This document shows, piece after piece, positions 24,249 to 37,200 of a stretch of DNA of 64,000 nt. The stretch is from the NCBI GenBank assembly GCA_002914845.1, contig JXTC01000450.1, forward strand, positions 181,561 through 245,560, read 5' to 3'. The notes under the pieces are model-generated. The model was not told the origin of the DNA, made no database searches, and saw only the letters and a list, made by a program, of their open reading frames with translations. Source of the DNA: Trema orientale (Eukaryota; Streptophyta; Magnoliopsida; Rosales; Cannabaceae). The translations under genes were made by a program, and so were the position numbers. Numbering within the stretch: the stretch's first letter is position 1; every line of letters begins with the position of its first letter.

Positions 24249-24680
24249 AATAGGGCTAATAATACCCGGTTGTTCGGATAAATAAGGAGAAAGCAGATAA
24301 AACTTTAAAAATCCAATCCAAGTACGGGCAGGTGCAAATATAAGGATACCCACCTGATTATTAAAATATAATAAAAACAAATAAAATATAATAAAAACAA
24401 ATAAATATATGTATTAGATACATGAGTGATTTATATAAAACACAAATAAAAAATATGTACAAACAATAATTAAGTTGTATTATTGAAATATTATTAATTT
24501 GTGCGATATTGTAATAAGATTTTTTTCCTCTTCAAATTCTACTTTCTTTTCATTTTTTGATATTCTTTAAATCAGTTTGTTTTTTCCCTTTAATTTTTAA
24601 AGGGTATGTGTACCCGTTATCCCTACAGAGAATACCCTGCCCGCCTCTTTAACGGGTGCAGAGTTGCCATCCCTATAATT
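24249..24680. mobile_element. Possible hAT-like element
   Basis: The right end, read in reverse, is TATAGGGATGGCAACTCTGC followed by GTTAAAGAGGCGGGCAGGG, a common plant repeat terminus of the TAGGGxTGGCAA type. The left end TAATAGGGCTAATAATACCC is a weaker match. No 8-bp duplication found. Confidence 0.4.
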
Positions 24681-25251
24681 GTGGTACTTGAACCATATTA
24701 TTTAACGTTGTAACTTGCCTTTTTCCCATAACATCACTGTTAAAGAGAAATTTTTTTCTTCTTTCAAAGATAAACTTGGCCGTTTACTTTTAATATTGTT
24801 TCCACGTCTAAGAATTGCTTTAGACAAGAAAATAATAAGTGCAATTTTCATACTGGTGGCGGGATGAAGTGAGAGATTCAGATTATTTGGATTCCATTTC
24901 CTTAAATTATATGCTCTACAAAACAAAAATTATAAGTAAAAAACCGGGCAATCCAGAAATTCACACCAGAAAAACAAAAGAAATATATAATTTTCTAATT
25001 AAATATACACAAAAACTTCTGTACACCCCTAAATGATAAATCTACATCTGTACAGTTAAAAATGAGGTGAGCAAAACCTATTTCCTGCACATCATAAAAT
25101 GTTTCAAAACCATATTTTCTACCTATCTATGAAATGAATACTACACAAAAAGACAAGAAAAACCGCATTGATGGCTGCCTATCCGGCGAAGTATCTCATC
25201 TGGAAGATGTCCAGCCACTCTGTCAGGGGAAAGCACACTATTTACCTCTTC

Positions 25252-28200
25252 TTATACTGGTTGATGAACACGCATCTTCTCGTGCACATCTAGTACAAGA
25301 TTCCGCAACTCCGGGAAAATGGATATGAGCGATAGTTCAAGTATGGCAAATCCAAGTTGCTTCACACAGATTGTAGACTGCAATTTACCCCATAAGAAAA
25401 AAGCTATGTCGGTTGAATGAAAATGAAAGAATAAAGAAAAGCTACTTGAACAGAACGTGCACTACAAGGAGCTAACCTGAGTGAAATAATAAATGTCTTT
25501 GGCACAACGCCTGTACTGCTTATGTCCAATCAAGCTCACTAATGTTGTAGGAGCTCCATCTGAGAGAAACCAAAAGAGACCAATTTTGTCAATTGTTTCT
25601 TCATAAACCTACTAATTTCCCAGATGGCAAATATATAAATTGTTTGAACCCTAATGAGTATTCACATACGGAGAAATGGCAAAAAAATTCACGAATTTCC
25701 TCAAGTGAATGACATCTTTATATGAGTAGAGATCTTCTCATCCCTATCTCTGTTCCGAGGTCCTTCCCCATGTCAATATTACATACAAAGTTCTATATGA
25801 AAACTGACGGTCACTTGACATTAACTGGCATTTTTTTTTCCCATTTTTTAAGATGAACCTTTCTAAAAAATTTCCAAAAACATTAGCGAGGTCCATGGTA
25901 CACAATGTTACTTGGTAACAGTACTTACCAAAGAGCATTTTCTTCACGTCACTTGCTCTACGAGCAGCTTCAAGCTGCAGCTCAAATGACCCCGGTTTAG
26001 AGACCTTACCAGCACCAATTTGTTTCACAGCTTGAAAAGATTTTAGATCAGATTCAGAATTCTCCTCTTTGTCCTGTGCATTTCCTATTTTAAGGAAGAA
26101 TGTCCCATCAGGCCATAGAACCTGAAAGACATACAAAGATATGAATTAGAAAACATTTGCATGGCTCTTCTACTTTTACATTACACTGATACTTTTTCCA
26201 CTTAACAACAAGAACAGTGTTATCTGAAAGAAAAAGTTGAGGAAATAAACACCACATTCCCGGTTACAGTATAATGCAGACTAAATAAGAGACGTACATG
26301 CCACATGCAAGCAATAAAACATGGTCCAAGGGACGCGTTTTGTAAGTGAAGCATGAGCAACAAAACCATGAAATCTAAGTGAAAGGAGATATGTTTTAGA
26401 AGAACCAAAATAACTTGTTGACAACACAGCCAAAGTTTAAGGTCCAATTCTTTTAGAACTTCTATTTACCATTGAATGGAGCCTATACGTTAACAGATCC
26501 TTGCAGTCAATTTTATCCATGTGATACATGTATACAATCAGCTGAAGATATAAAAGGGTATTGCCAGGCAAAGAAGACTTCCTTCAAATAAAAAGAACAC
26601 AATTATACCAAATTCTTGACGACAATGTTATATATCGAAAGCACATTTATCCATTTTACCATGCTTCTACTTATTTAGATCACTAAGTTGGTTGCTACAG
26701 AGATAATGTCTACTTGGTTCAGTTCTTACATCTTGAACCCACTGAATCCCTTGAGCAATAATATCATCTCTCCGAAGCCAATGAATATGTCTCAAGAGCC
26801 AGTCATCAATAGCATCCTCCATTACTAACTGTAATATTTGTTTGGACATCCAAAAGACCTGTCTCCTGAATAACACCGATAAACAATAGTCAAAACCAAG
26901 CCCTAAGTTACTATGCAGGCATACGAACAGGGGTAAAAGGAGATACATGGAAAATTACGTATGGATATTGCCATTGACATATAAACTACAAGGAAAACAA
27001 CACAGGAGCCAAAATGTGGAAGACAATTGAAATTGAACAAAATGAGACATCCTTCCAATAAATCCACACAAGCGTGGGGGATGCACCATGCCTAGCTTGA
27101 CATATGAACTCTAGACAATGGAGTGATGCAGAGTGGGAACAGATTAGATCCTGAAATTCCATTCCTACTCTTCATCAGATGGCCCCACACAATAGAACGC
27201 AACTATTTTAATCAGAAATTAAACTTCCATGATAGTAAAAGAGGCAAAGAACAGCTAATAACTGAAAGAGGAAAGATGACAATAAAAGAATTAAGGCAAT
27301 AAAAGAATTAAGGCCTCTGGTGAGGTAACTAGTCTATAGACACTGCATGATGATGATATCCAAAGTTGTTTGTTTTCATCTCCTGAAATTTAATGGAAAG
27401 GACATACAAACATATGCCTTATTTGTCACATGTTTCCAAATGCCCCAAATAATAACTTCTTACTAGTGTTTAAGGCATGCCTTAGATATTAATCATACTC
27501 ATGATAAAAGCATTATCCAATCAAACCATCTGGTTAACTAAAACACAGATATGCATTATAAAGATAGATCATATCCACTCCAAGAAAATGAATTATAAAG
27601 AGAAGAACAGATCACCTTAGCCAACCTCTTCTCTTAAGCTGAAATATCTTATCCACTAGATTCAACAGAGGTACACTCACATTAGGTGGAGTCCACTGCA
27701 AGAGCATCAAATTGTAACTATAAAGACAATATAAACACAATTAAAGGCGTGCTCACAAATTTTTACTAAATAAATAAGATATCTGTATTAATGAAATGCA
27801 TAACCATTATTTTAGAACAAAAGTACGCTTTAACCACAAACAACCAATTGCTTCATCTGAGAATTTTAGAACCATAAGATGCGACTCAAAAATCCATTAG
27901 TTACAAAAACTCCAGAAAGCTCCAGTCTGTAACTCAACAAGAAACAGACTGCTATACTATAAATATGAAAATAGAGATACAATAATAGGACAAGTCACAC
28001 CTCATAAATTACAACCAGAAACCCCAATCCCTTACAAATTCTGAAAATATTGTCTTTAAACCTCAAAATCTCACATAATGCACCAGTTGTCCCACTTAAT
28101 GCGTAAACCTGAAGCACAATGCCCCTAAAGAGTCTCTACATAGTGTCTTAATTCCTGTTGGGCTCTCCATACATTTATTAAATTTCTCAGTCACCCTAAT

Positions 28201-31200
28201 GGTAATTCCATCCATCTCTTTTACCTCTGTCATTTACGCATGTCTTATCCAAAGCATGAGGTATATATGGGGAGCCAATATAATACTGTCCAACATACAA
28301 TAATCCAAAATTTTTACCAAATTTTTAATACCAACACATGTAACATGTGTGTTAATTTATTTTTGGTGAGCTCTAATACACAAATTGAATAATGACAACT
28401 TGTATGCCACATGTTTTAGTATTAAGTACAAATATTGGGATACCTAGCACCATCCGTCTAACATATACCTTAAGGTTGATAGTCCACCAACTAAGTCGAA
28501 CTGATGAAAATCTCCATAGGTGCAAACAGTTCAGCTAGATCACCAAGATATACTTTAAATTTACCAATTATGATAGGCACTAGTATCCAATTACGTAAAT
28601 AACTACCAACAATCCTATTAGGACCCATACCCTTCTTTTTTTTGTTTCCACTAGATCTCTAATAATCCAAAACATGGGCAGCATCGCATATGTTTCTTTC
28701 ACTTACAAATAATATAAAGCTAGAATTACAAATATAGCCTGTGGAAATACGGTATTAAAACCTGATGAGTAGGATCTGATTTCATACTTAATTAGGAGAT
28801 TTCAGTGGTTATTTTGTGTATATTTGTTTCCTTAATAAGTTGAGAATAGTTGTATTCTTTTGTGTGTTGATTTAACTATTTAAAATCCTGATTTTCAGGA
28901 TTTAATTATTCAGATTTCATGGGATATTTTTTCACAGCTGGTAGGGCTGTGTATCCTATTTATTCCTAGCTTGTATTCTGCTCTATAATGAATAAAATTT
29001 TAGAGTTTTCTTCTCTAAATTCTGTATGGTATCAGAGCTTAGGATAGACTCTTTAACCTGTCCTTTTCTAATGGCTGCTCCAGCCACTTCTAAGTCAGAA
29101 GTTACCAGCCAAGAGTCCTCTATTTTCAGCAACAATACCTCAACCGAAACCACTTTTTCTGCCCTCATTACAAGCCACAAATTAAACAGGCAGAATTATC
29201 TCCAATGGTCAAACTCGGTGATGATGTTCATGGAAGGCAAAGGCAAGGATAATTATCTCAGCGGAGTAGTCACAAAACCCAAAGAAGATGATCCGAAATT
29301 TAAGACTTGGAAGGCTGAAAAGAGCATGATAAAGTCTTGGTTAATTAATTCAATGACCAATGACATAGGAGAAGATTTTATGTACCATGAAACGGCCAAA
29401 GAAATTTGGGATGCAGCAAGAGAATCCTACTCCAACAATGAAAACACTTCTCAACTATTTGAAGTCAAAGGTATGATTCATGATCTTCGGCAAGGAGAAC
29501 TTACTGTTACTCAATAATTTAATACTTTGAACCGTTATTGGCAACAACTTGATCTTTTTAGTTACAATAAGGTCGGTTGTTCTGAGTGTAATTAAAAGTA
29601 TAAAAAGATCGAAGAAAAAGATAGTATTTTTAAATAAAAATTTAGATGAAGTAAGAGGGAGAATACTTGCTGTAAAACCACTTCCATCTATTCGAGAGGT
29701 TTTTTCTGAGGTGAGAAGAGAGGATGTTAGAAAGGTCATGCTAGGCGGACAAACCACCCCAAATGAAGGGTCTGCTCTTGCTGTCCGCAACACAAACCTC
29801 CCAAGACCTGATAACCGTGCCAAGAAAGGAGGAAGGCCATGGTGTGAGCACTGTCGTAGACCTGGTCATATCAAGCAGACTTGTTGGGTCCTTCACGGCA
29901 AGCCTCCAGATTGGAAACCTCGTGAAAGTCGAGGTTATACTGCTGTTGGAGATGGACAAACTGCACCACAATCTACACAAGAAACAACCCTCTTCAGCAA
30001 GGAACAACTCCAGCTTCTCCAGAAAATGTTTACTTAACAAACTCAGCCAAATTTCCCAAACTCTGCTTCGAATACTGTAGCAGTTGCTCAAATAGGTAGT
30101 TCTTCTACTGCCTTGGGTATTCAGTTGGAGAAAAATAGTCCTTGGATTGTCGATTCAGGTGCTTCTGATCACATAACTGGTAAGGCTTCATTGTTTAATG
30201 ATTTTAGTCCTTGCCATGAACATTTTATGGTGAAAATTGCTGATGGATCTCTATCCAAAGTGGCTAGAACAAGTTCCATTGTGATCTCTAAAAACCTGGT
30301 CCTAAAATTTGTGTTATTGGTTCCTCAGTTAACTTCTAACTTGCTGTCTGTGAGCAAAATTACAAGAGATCTGAAGTGTATTGCTAATTTTTCACCTACA
30401 TGTTGCTCATTTCAGGACTTGGCATCTCAGAAGATGATTGGCAATGCTAAGGAGTGTGCGGGGCTCTATCTACTCCAAATGGTTGACAATCCTGGAAAAC
30501 AAACTCAAACCACAAGGGGTATGTCATTTCCTATTTTTTTCTGTGTCCAATAATGAAAATGCTATCATGTTGTGGCATTATAGGCTAGGGCATCCTAATT
30601 TCCTGTATTTGAAGAGACTATTTCCAAATTTATTCAATAAAATCAATACAAAGTTTCTTCAATGTGAAGTGTGCCAATTATCTAAGCATGTTAGGAATAG
30701 CTACCCAATCCAGGGGTATAAACCATCACAACCTTTTACTATCATTCATAGTGATGTATGGGGCCATCAAGAGTCGGCAATATTTCTGGTAGTAAATGGT
30801 TTATTTCATTCATTGATGATCATACAAGGGTAACATGGATATACCTTATGAAAGAGAAGTCTGAAGTCGAAAATATCTTTCAAACATTCCACACCATGAT
30901 CCAAACACAATTCCAAACTAAGATTAAAGTCTTTCATTCTAATAATGCCAAAGACTACTTCAATTCTATCTTGGGTCACTATTTCAAAAATAATGGGATA
31001 ATTCAACAGAGTTCATGTTTTGAAACCCCTCAACAAAATGGAATTGCTGAAAGGAAAAATAGACACCTTCTTGAAGTAGCTCGATCTATCATGTTTTCAA
31101 TGAATGTTCCTAAACAATTTTGGGGAGAAGCTGTCCTAGCTGCAACTTATTTAATCAATAGGATGCCATCTAGGGTCTTAAATTACAAAAATCCTTGACA

Positions 31201-34200
31201 AACACTGCTCCAATCCTACCCACACTAGAATTATCTCATCACTGCCTTTAAAAGTATTTGGATGTAGTGTGTCTGTCCATTTCAACTCCCAACACTGTAG
31301 TAAACTTGACCCAAAAGCCATAAAGTGTATTTTTCTTGGTTATTCACCCACTCAAAAAGGTTATAAATATTACTCTCCTATCACTAGGAAATTTTACTCC
31401 ACATGGATGTAACTTTCTTTGAGTTTCAACCTTACTATTCAAAACCAACATTCAGGGGGAGAATTTAACCATTGAAGAAGAACGTAGTTTTTGGCATCCC
31501 GGGTCATACCCATCTCAACCTATCATTCCTATGTCTTACCCACCAGAAAACCCGACACAACCTTCACCATCTCAACCCATCATTCCTATGTCTTACCCAC
31601 CAGAAAACTTGCCAGAACCTTCACCACCTCAAATAACCGAGACAGTTGGAACTCCACCACCTACACCTAGAACTCCATCATCTTTGGGCCAACCACGCAC
31701 ACTACCCACAATAAACTCTGAGTTACGTGTTTATTCAAGGAAAAAGAAACCACAACAAGAGGTAGAGCATCATACACTTCTTGAGCAGAACCATGAGTCT
31801 AACTCGTAGCCGAATAGTCCAGGTAACATGTTGTTTGAAGATTGTTCTGATAATGCTACTAATGAGCCTAGTGTTACTAATTTTCTTGATGTTCCTATTG
31901 CACTACGGAAGAGAGTTCGGACTTGTACTCAACATCCTATTACTCATTATCTTTAATATAATAGCTTATCACCGAGTTTTCAAGCATTTACAGTGAATAT
32001 CACCAACACAAAAATTCCAAGAACCATTCAAGAAGAACTCAGAATACCTGAATGGAAAGTAGCTATTGGTGAGGAAATCAACGCTTTGAAGAAAAATGGC
32101 ACATGGGAATTTACAGATCTTCCTAGAGGGAAACAACCTGTGGGATGCAAATGGATATTCAATGTCAAATACAAACCAAATGGGAGTATTGATCAGTACA
32201 AGGCAAGACTAGTTGCTTAGGGATTCACTCAAACCTATGGTCTTGACTACCAGGAAATATTTGCTCCTGTTGCAAAACTCAATACCATCCGAGTGTTATT
32301 ATCTTTGGCAGCTAGCTATGATTGGCCACTTCAACTAGATGTCAAGAATGCATTCCTTAATGGTGATTTAGAAGAAGTGTATATGGAGATTCCTCCAGGA
32401 TTTGAGACATCAAGCAACTACAATAAGGTGTGCAAACTTCAAAAGTCACTATATGGACTCAAACAGTCTCCACGGGCATGATTTCACAGGCTCACAAAGG
32501 TAGTTAAGAAACATGGGTACCAACAAGGACAGGCCGATCACACTTTGTTTACCAAGCAATCATCGGAAGGCAAGATAGCTATTCTTATTGTATATGTTGA
32601 TGACTTTATCTTGACAGGTGATTATTTATAAGAAATGGCCATTCTCAAACAAGTTCTTGTTGACGAATTTGAGATTAAAGACCTAGGAAATCTGAAATAT
32701 TTTCTAGGTATGGAGGTTGCACGAACTAAGAAGGGGATCTCTGTCTCACAACGAAAGTATGTGCTTGATTTGCTAAGGGAAACTGGAATGCTAGGCTGCA
32801 AACCTGCTGACACTCCAATGGAATCAAACTTTAAAATGGGATTAAAAGCAGAGAGTACTCCAGTAGACAAGGGAAGATATCAGCGGTTGGTTGGTAAACT
32901 TATCTATTTGTCTCATACTAGGCCTGATTTTGCATTTCCAGTCAGCGTTGCAAGTCAGTTCATGAATAGTCCTAATGAGGAGCATCTTGAAGCAGTTTTC
33001 AAAATTCTCAGGTACTTGAAAATGACACCTGGCAAGGGCTTGTTCTTTAAAAAAGGAAGTGAAAGAGGAATTGAAGTCTACTCAGATGCTGACTGGGCAG
33101 GTTCTGTGACAGACCGAAAGTCTACTACAGGGTATTGTACCTATGTTTGGGGAAATTTTTGGTAACTTGGCGGAGCAAAAAGCAAACTGTTGCAGCAAGG
33201 AGTAGTCTAAAGCAGAGTATCGAGCATTGGTTTTGAGTATTATGTGAGGGAATATGGCTGAAGAGACTATTAAATGAGTTAGGAGTTAAATCAAGTGGTT
33301 CAATGAAAGTTTATTGTGACAATTTGGCTGCCATTAGTATTGCAAAAAACCCGGTACATCATGACCGCACCAAGTATGTTGAATTGGATCGTCACTTTAT
33401 AAAGGAAAAAGCAGAGGAAGGAATACTCAACTTGATATATACTCCAACAAGCTCTCAAGTGGCTGATATCCTCCCTAAAGTTCTTCCTAGAGTGAGGTTC
33501 GAAAATCTGATTTCCAAGCTGAGAATGATTAACATCTATTCACAGCTTGAGGGGGAGTGTGGAAATACGGTATTAAAACCTGATGAGTAGGATCTGATTT
33601 CCTACTTAATTAGGAGATTTCAGTGGTTATTTTGTGTATATTTGTTTCCTTAATAAGTTGAGAATAGCTGTATTCTTTTGTGTGTTAATTTAACAATTTA
33701 AAATCCTGATTTTCAGGATTTAATTATTCAGATTTCATGGGATATTTTTTCACAGCTGGTAGGGCTGTGTATCCTATTTATTCCTAGCTTATATTCTGCT
33801 CTATAATGAATAAAATTTTAGAGTTTTCCTCTCTAAATTCTTTATAGCTCTTATAAAATCGTCAGCTCTTTTATTTCATTAATAAGGCTTACACTAGTAA
33901 ACAGCCTAGCAGCACATCCATGTCAGTTACTTCACCTAAGAAAAACATCAACCAAAAATATGTGCACCTAACGAGGATCAAAGGCCATGCATATAAAGAA
34001 TGGACAAGGAAAAAATCAAAATACCCCAGGTGGCATTCCAATTGGATCCTCTAAATGATTAGAGGTCACTGGAAATTTTGTTGCAGGAAATCCACCTTGA
34101 ACGATCTCAGATTTTGCTATAACTTCATGCTTATTTTCTGAATCTAACTTCATTTGCTGTTTTATCACCCGCGGGGGATAACCCTTGGAGTTCAATTCAT

Positions 34201-37200
34201 TGTCTGAATGCCACCCACTCGCATGTGCACTGGATTGGACTTCCTTAAGACCATGACTTCCATCATTATCACCTTCCTCATTGTCTGAAAAGCTATTTGC
34301 GGTTTCTGCTGTATCTTGCCTAGATACATGTTTACTTACCTCTTCTGAACTCCAAGACAAATTCCGAGTGGAAATTGAAAACAAGGTTTCATCAGGATGC
34401 GAAGAGGGACCAACAACTTTACGCATTAAGCCATCTGAAACACCTTTAAACTGGCGTACAATATCATCCACAGCATCATCCACATTTACTGTTTAATTAA
34501 AGGCCAATGTTAATCTTTAGAACATAGAACGAAAAGAAAAATTCTCCACATTCCATGAATGGAAGAAGCAATAAGCAGATAAAGTACAAGAGACCATAAT
34601 TTTTAGAGAATTAACAATGTAAAAACATAAAATAAATACAAAGCAAAACAAAAAGGTCCGTGAGCAATTCTCAAAAGCATCGATTGACAATATTCTAACT
34701 TGGGTAGTACATGTTCATGAATAAGTCTAAATCAACATGGTTGCCAAAAACTTTGTAGAATTCCAGCCACATACATATGAATATGTCTAAGTGAACATAT
34801 TCACAACAAGTTGGATACGATGTATCAGCAAGAAGTAAAAGACAAAGAAAAACCAAGTACCTGCTAAGGTTCTCATCACCGAGGAAGATTTTCCAAAAGA
34901 GTAATTCTTCAGAAAACAAAAAGAATGAAATAGTTAGAAATTTGAGATTACTTTCAACTTTTACACTAAAAAGAATTACATTCTCTAGGAGTCTTTCCAA
35001 AATACTATATAGATTTCAATAGTACCGTGGCCCCCAAATTGACGAGCCCTAATGCTAAAAGAAAAGGGTATTGTGGCAAAACATCATCTAACTATTAAAG
35101 TTAGAAAGGAATAAAAATCTATTAGAATCTTCAGGAATGAAATAACTGTAAAGATTCTCAAAACTCATTCGGTGAACCCTTTCTGTCTATTCCCAAAATA
35201 AACGAGTAATCTAATGTTAAAACTTCTATGTTTCTTTTGTGCAGATACTCTTTTGCCATCTTCTGGANAAATAAAGTAAAAAACCCGAAAGTTGGACCTT
35301 CCCCTCCCCCACCTAACAGTTCTTCTTCCTTCTCGATTTCTCCGTTAATGGTTAAAAATGCCTCGACAAAAAGAAGAGATCCTCAGCCAAAGCAATTCCA
35401 CATGTACTAAAATGCATATCTAGGATCTTACCCTAAAGATCTACGTAAACGTAAAGGATAATGATACCTTTGAGGAAACACTCAAAAAATCCCACACTTC
35501 ATGTTGTTCCGCAACATTGGCAATTGACAGGAGATCCTGTCAAAACACAATCTAGATAAAGCAACATGAAATGAGGTGTAAAAGAAATTCATGCAGAATC
35601 GATATCATACTTGCAGATATTTGTCCAGCTGAATGCATCGCTGATGAACAAAAGCATCCTCTGTGCTTGAAGAGAATATTCTTTTTGGTGGTAAATGTAA
35701 TGTATAATTAGGAATGTCTTTAAGCTGCCGATGTAATCGCTCAAAATTTCTGTATCTGCAAACATCAAAAAGATAAAACTGCAAGTAAGATATGTTTGCA
35801 TGTTTTTAGATATTAAAATTCAGACAAGACAAAATGGTATAAAACACCTTGTACTTACTTGATTGAACTTGTCATTAGGGAAAGAATGTATATATACATA
35901 TAGATGGTATATAATTCTTCGAGAATTATTCAGATAGTTCAAATTATCTTTGCTTTTCTCAAAAGAATACAAAGAAGAATCAATCAACCAGAAATACAGA
36001 AGCAAGGATGAATTACCTTCTTTTCACAAACCAAGTTCTGTTTTCTGCATCTGTCACCGCAATTGAATAAACAGCAAAAGATTTTGAACCAAGCTTTTCA
36101 AAATATGCTCCCATTACCTATCGAGGTATATACAGAAAAAGAATCAGCTTAGTTTCAAAAATATGCCAAAACTTATTCAGTAGAACTCAAGAAGCTACTA
36201 ATATATTAAACCGTTGTTCCTAAATTTTTTTTAATCAGCTTATTTTCAACATCTGTATATCCCATCACAGTTAAAAAAATAAAAAAAACCCACCCGACAC
36301 CTGAGCTTGGGAATGTGTTGTCCCACTCTAGTGACCACCATATCTGAAACGCTCTTACCGCTAAACTGTTCCCTACGTCTGCCAAAATCAGGGCTATAAA
36401 ACTCGGAAATGATCGGCCCTGCATCTTCTGTAAATGCTTTTTTTGAATCAGGTTCAATTTTCAACGCAGATGTGCTATTGGATCTCTTAAGCCGACTTTT
36501 ATTATTGGCAGCCATATTAAGATTACCCTCTGATTCATCTACAGGATGCCTTCTCTGAAATAATGATTCCTTGTTAGTGTCTTCAGAGCATTGTGTCTCA
36601 TTCTTGTTCCCATCTCTTAACTGCGAATCAGAACTTGTTCCATATGTTAGCCTCAGAATAGCTTCCTCTTTGGTTACAGTGGAAACTACTGGTTTGTCAG
36701 CTAACATTTCTTTTCCAAGATTTTTAGTAGGAATAGCATTATCAAATCCAAAACCCTTTGCTATAGTTTCCTGAACTCCTTTTCTGACATTCTTGTTCTC
36801 TTTCTTTTTGTAATTCCTTCCTTTTGTCCACATGTTTTCAAGATTTTCAGGAGCAAGCACTTCAGTTCTTCTCTGTGTTGCTACCTCCAGCATTCGTGCC
36901 CAATCAGCAGCACGTGGCTGCAAAGGCTCTTCCTGAGATCTGTTATAGTCTTCCTGAGATCCGGTATAGTCTGAGGATGTTTCTGTCTGATTGTGAATTT
37001 TAGCAAATGTCATATCAGTACCCTGATTTACAGACGAATTCTTCCTTGATGCAGAATCACGATCATGTAGAACCCCCGCAGCAGACTTCTCACCATCTAA
37101 GTCTTTAGTGTTATCATCTTTCATAGCAAGCAAAACATATTCAATCAACTCATTTATATACCTGGAAACAGAATTATTACAAATCGAACAGTTACAAGCT

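Larger units (their letters stand above)
28740..33844 (+). mobile_element. Ty1/copia retrotransposon, full length but coding-dead
   Basis: Two 287-bp LTRs (TGTGGAAATACGG ... ) flank a 4.5-kb interior. A primer site TGGTATCAGAGCTT at 29027-29040 matches initiator tRNA-Met use. A purine tract GCTTGAGGGGGAG ends at 33557. Flanks are TAGCC (28735-28739) and TAGCT (33845-33849), a duplication with one change. Domain order gag, protease, integrase, RT, RNase H identifies copia. It lies antisense inside intron 10 of the sorting nexin gene. Confidence 0.95.
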
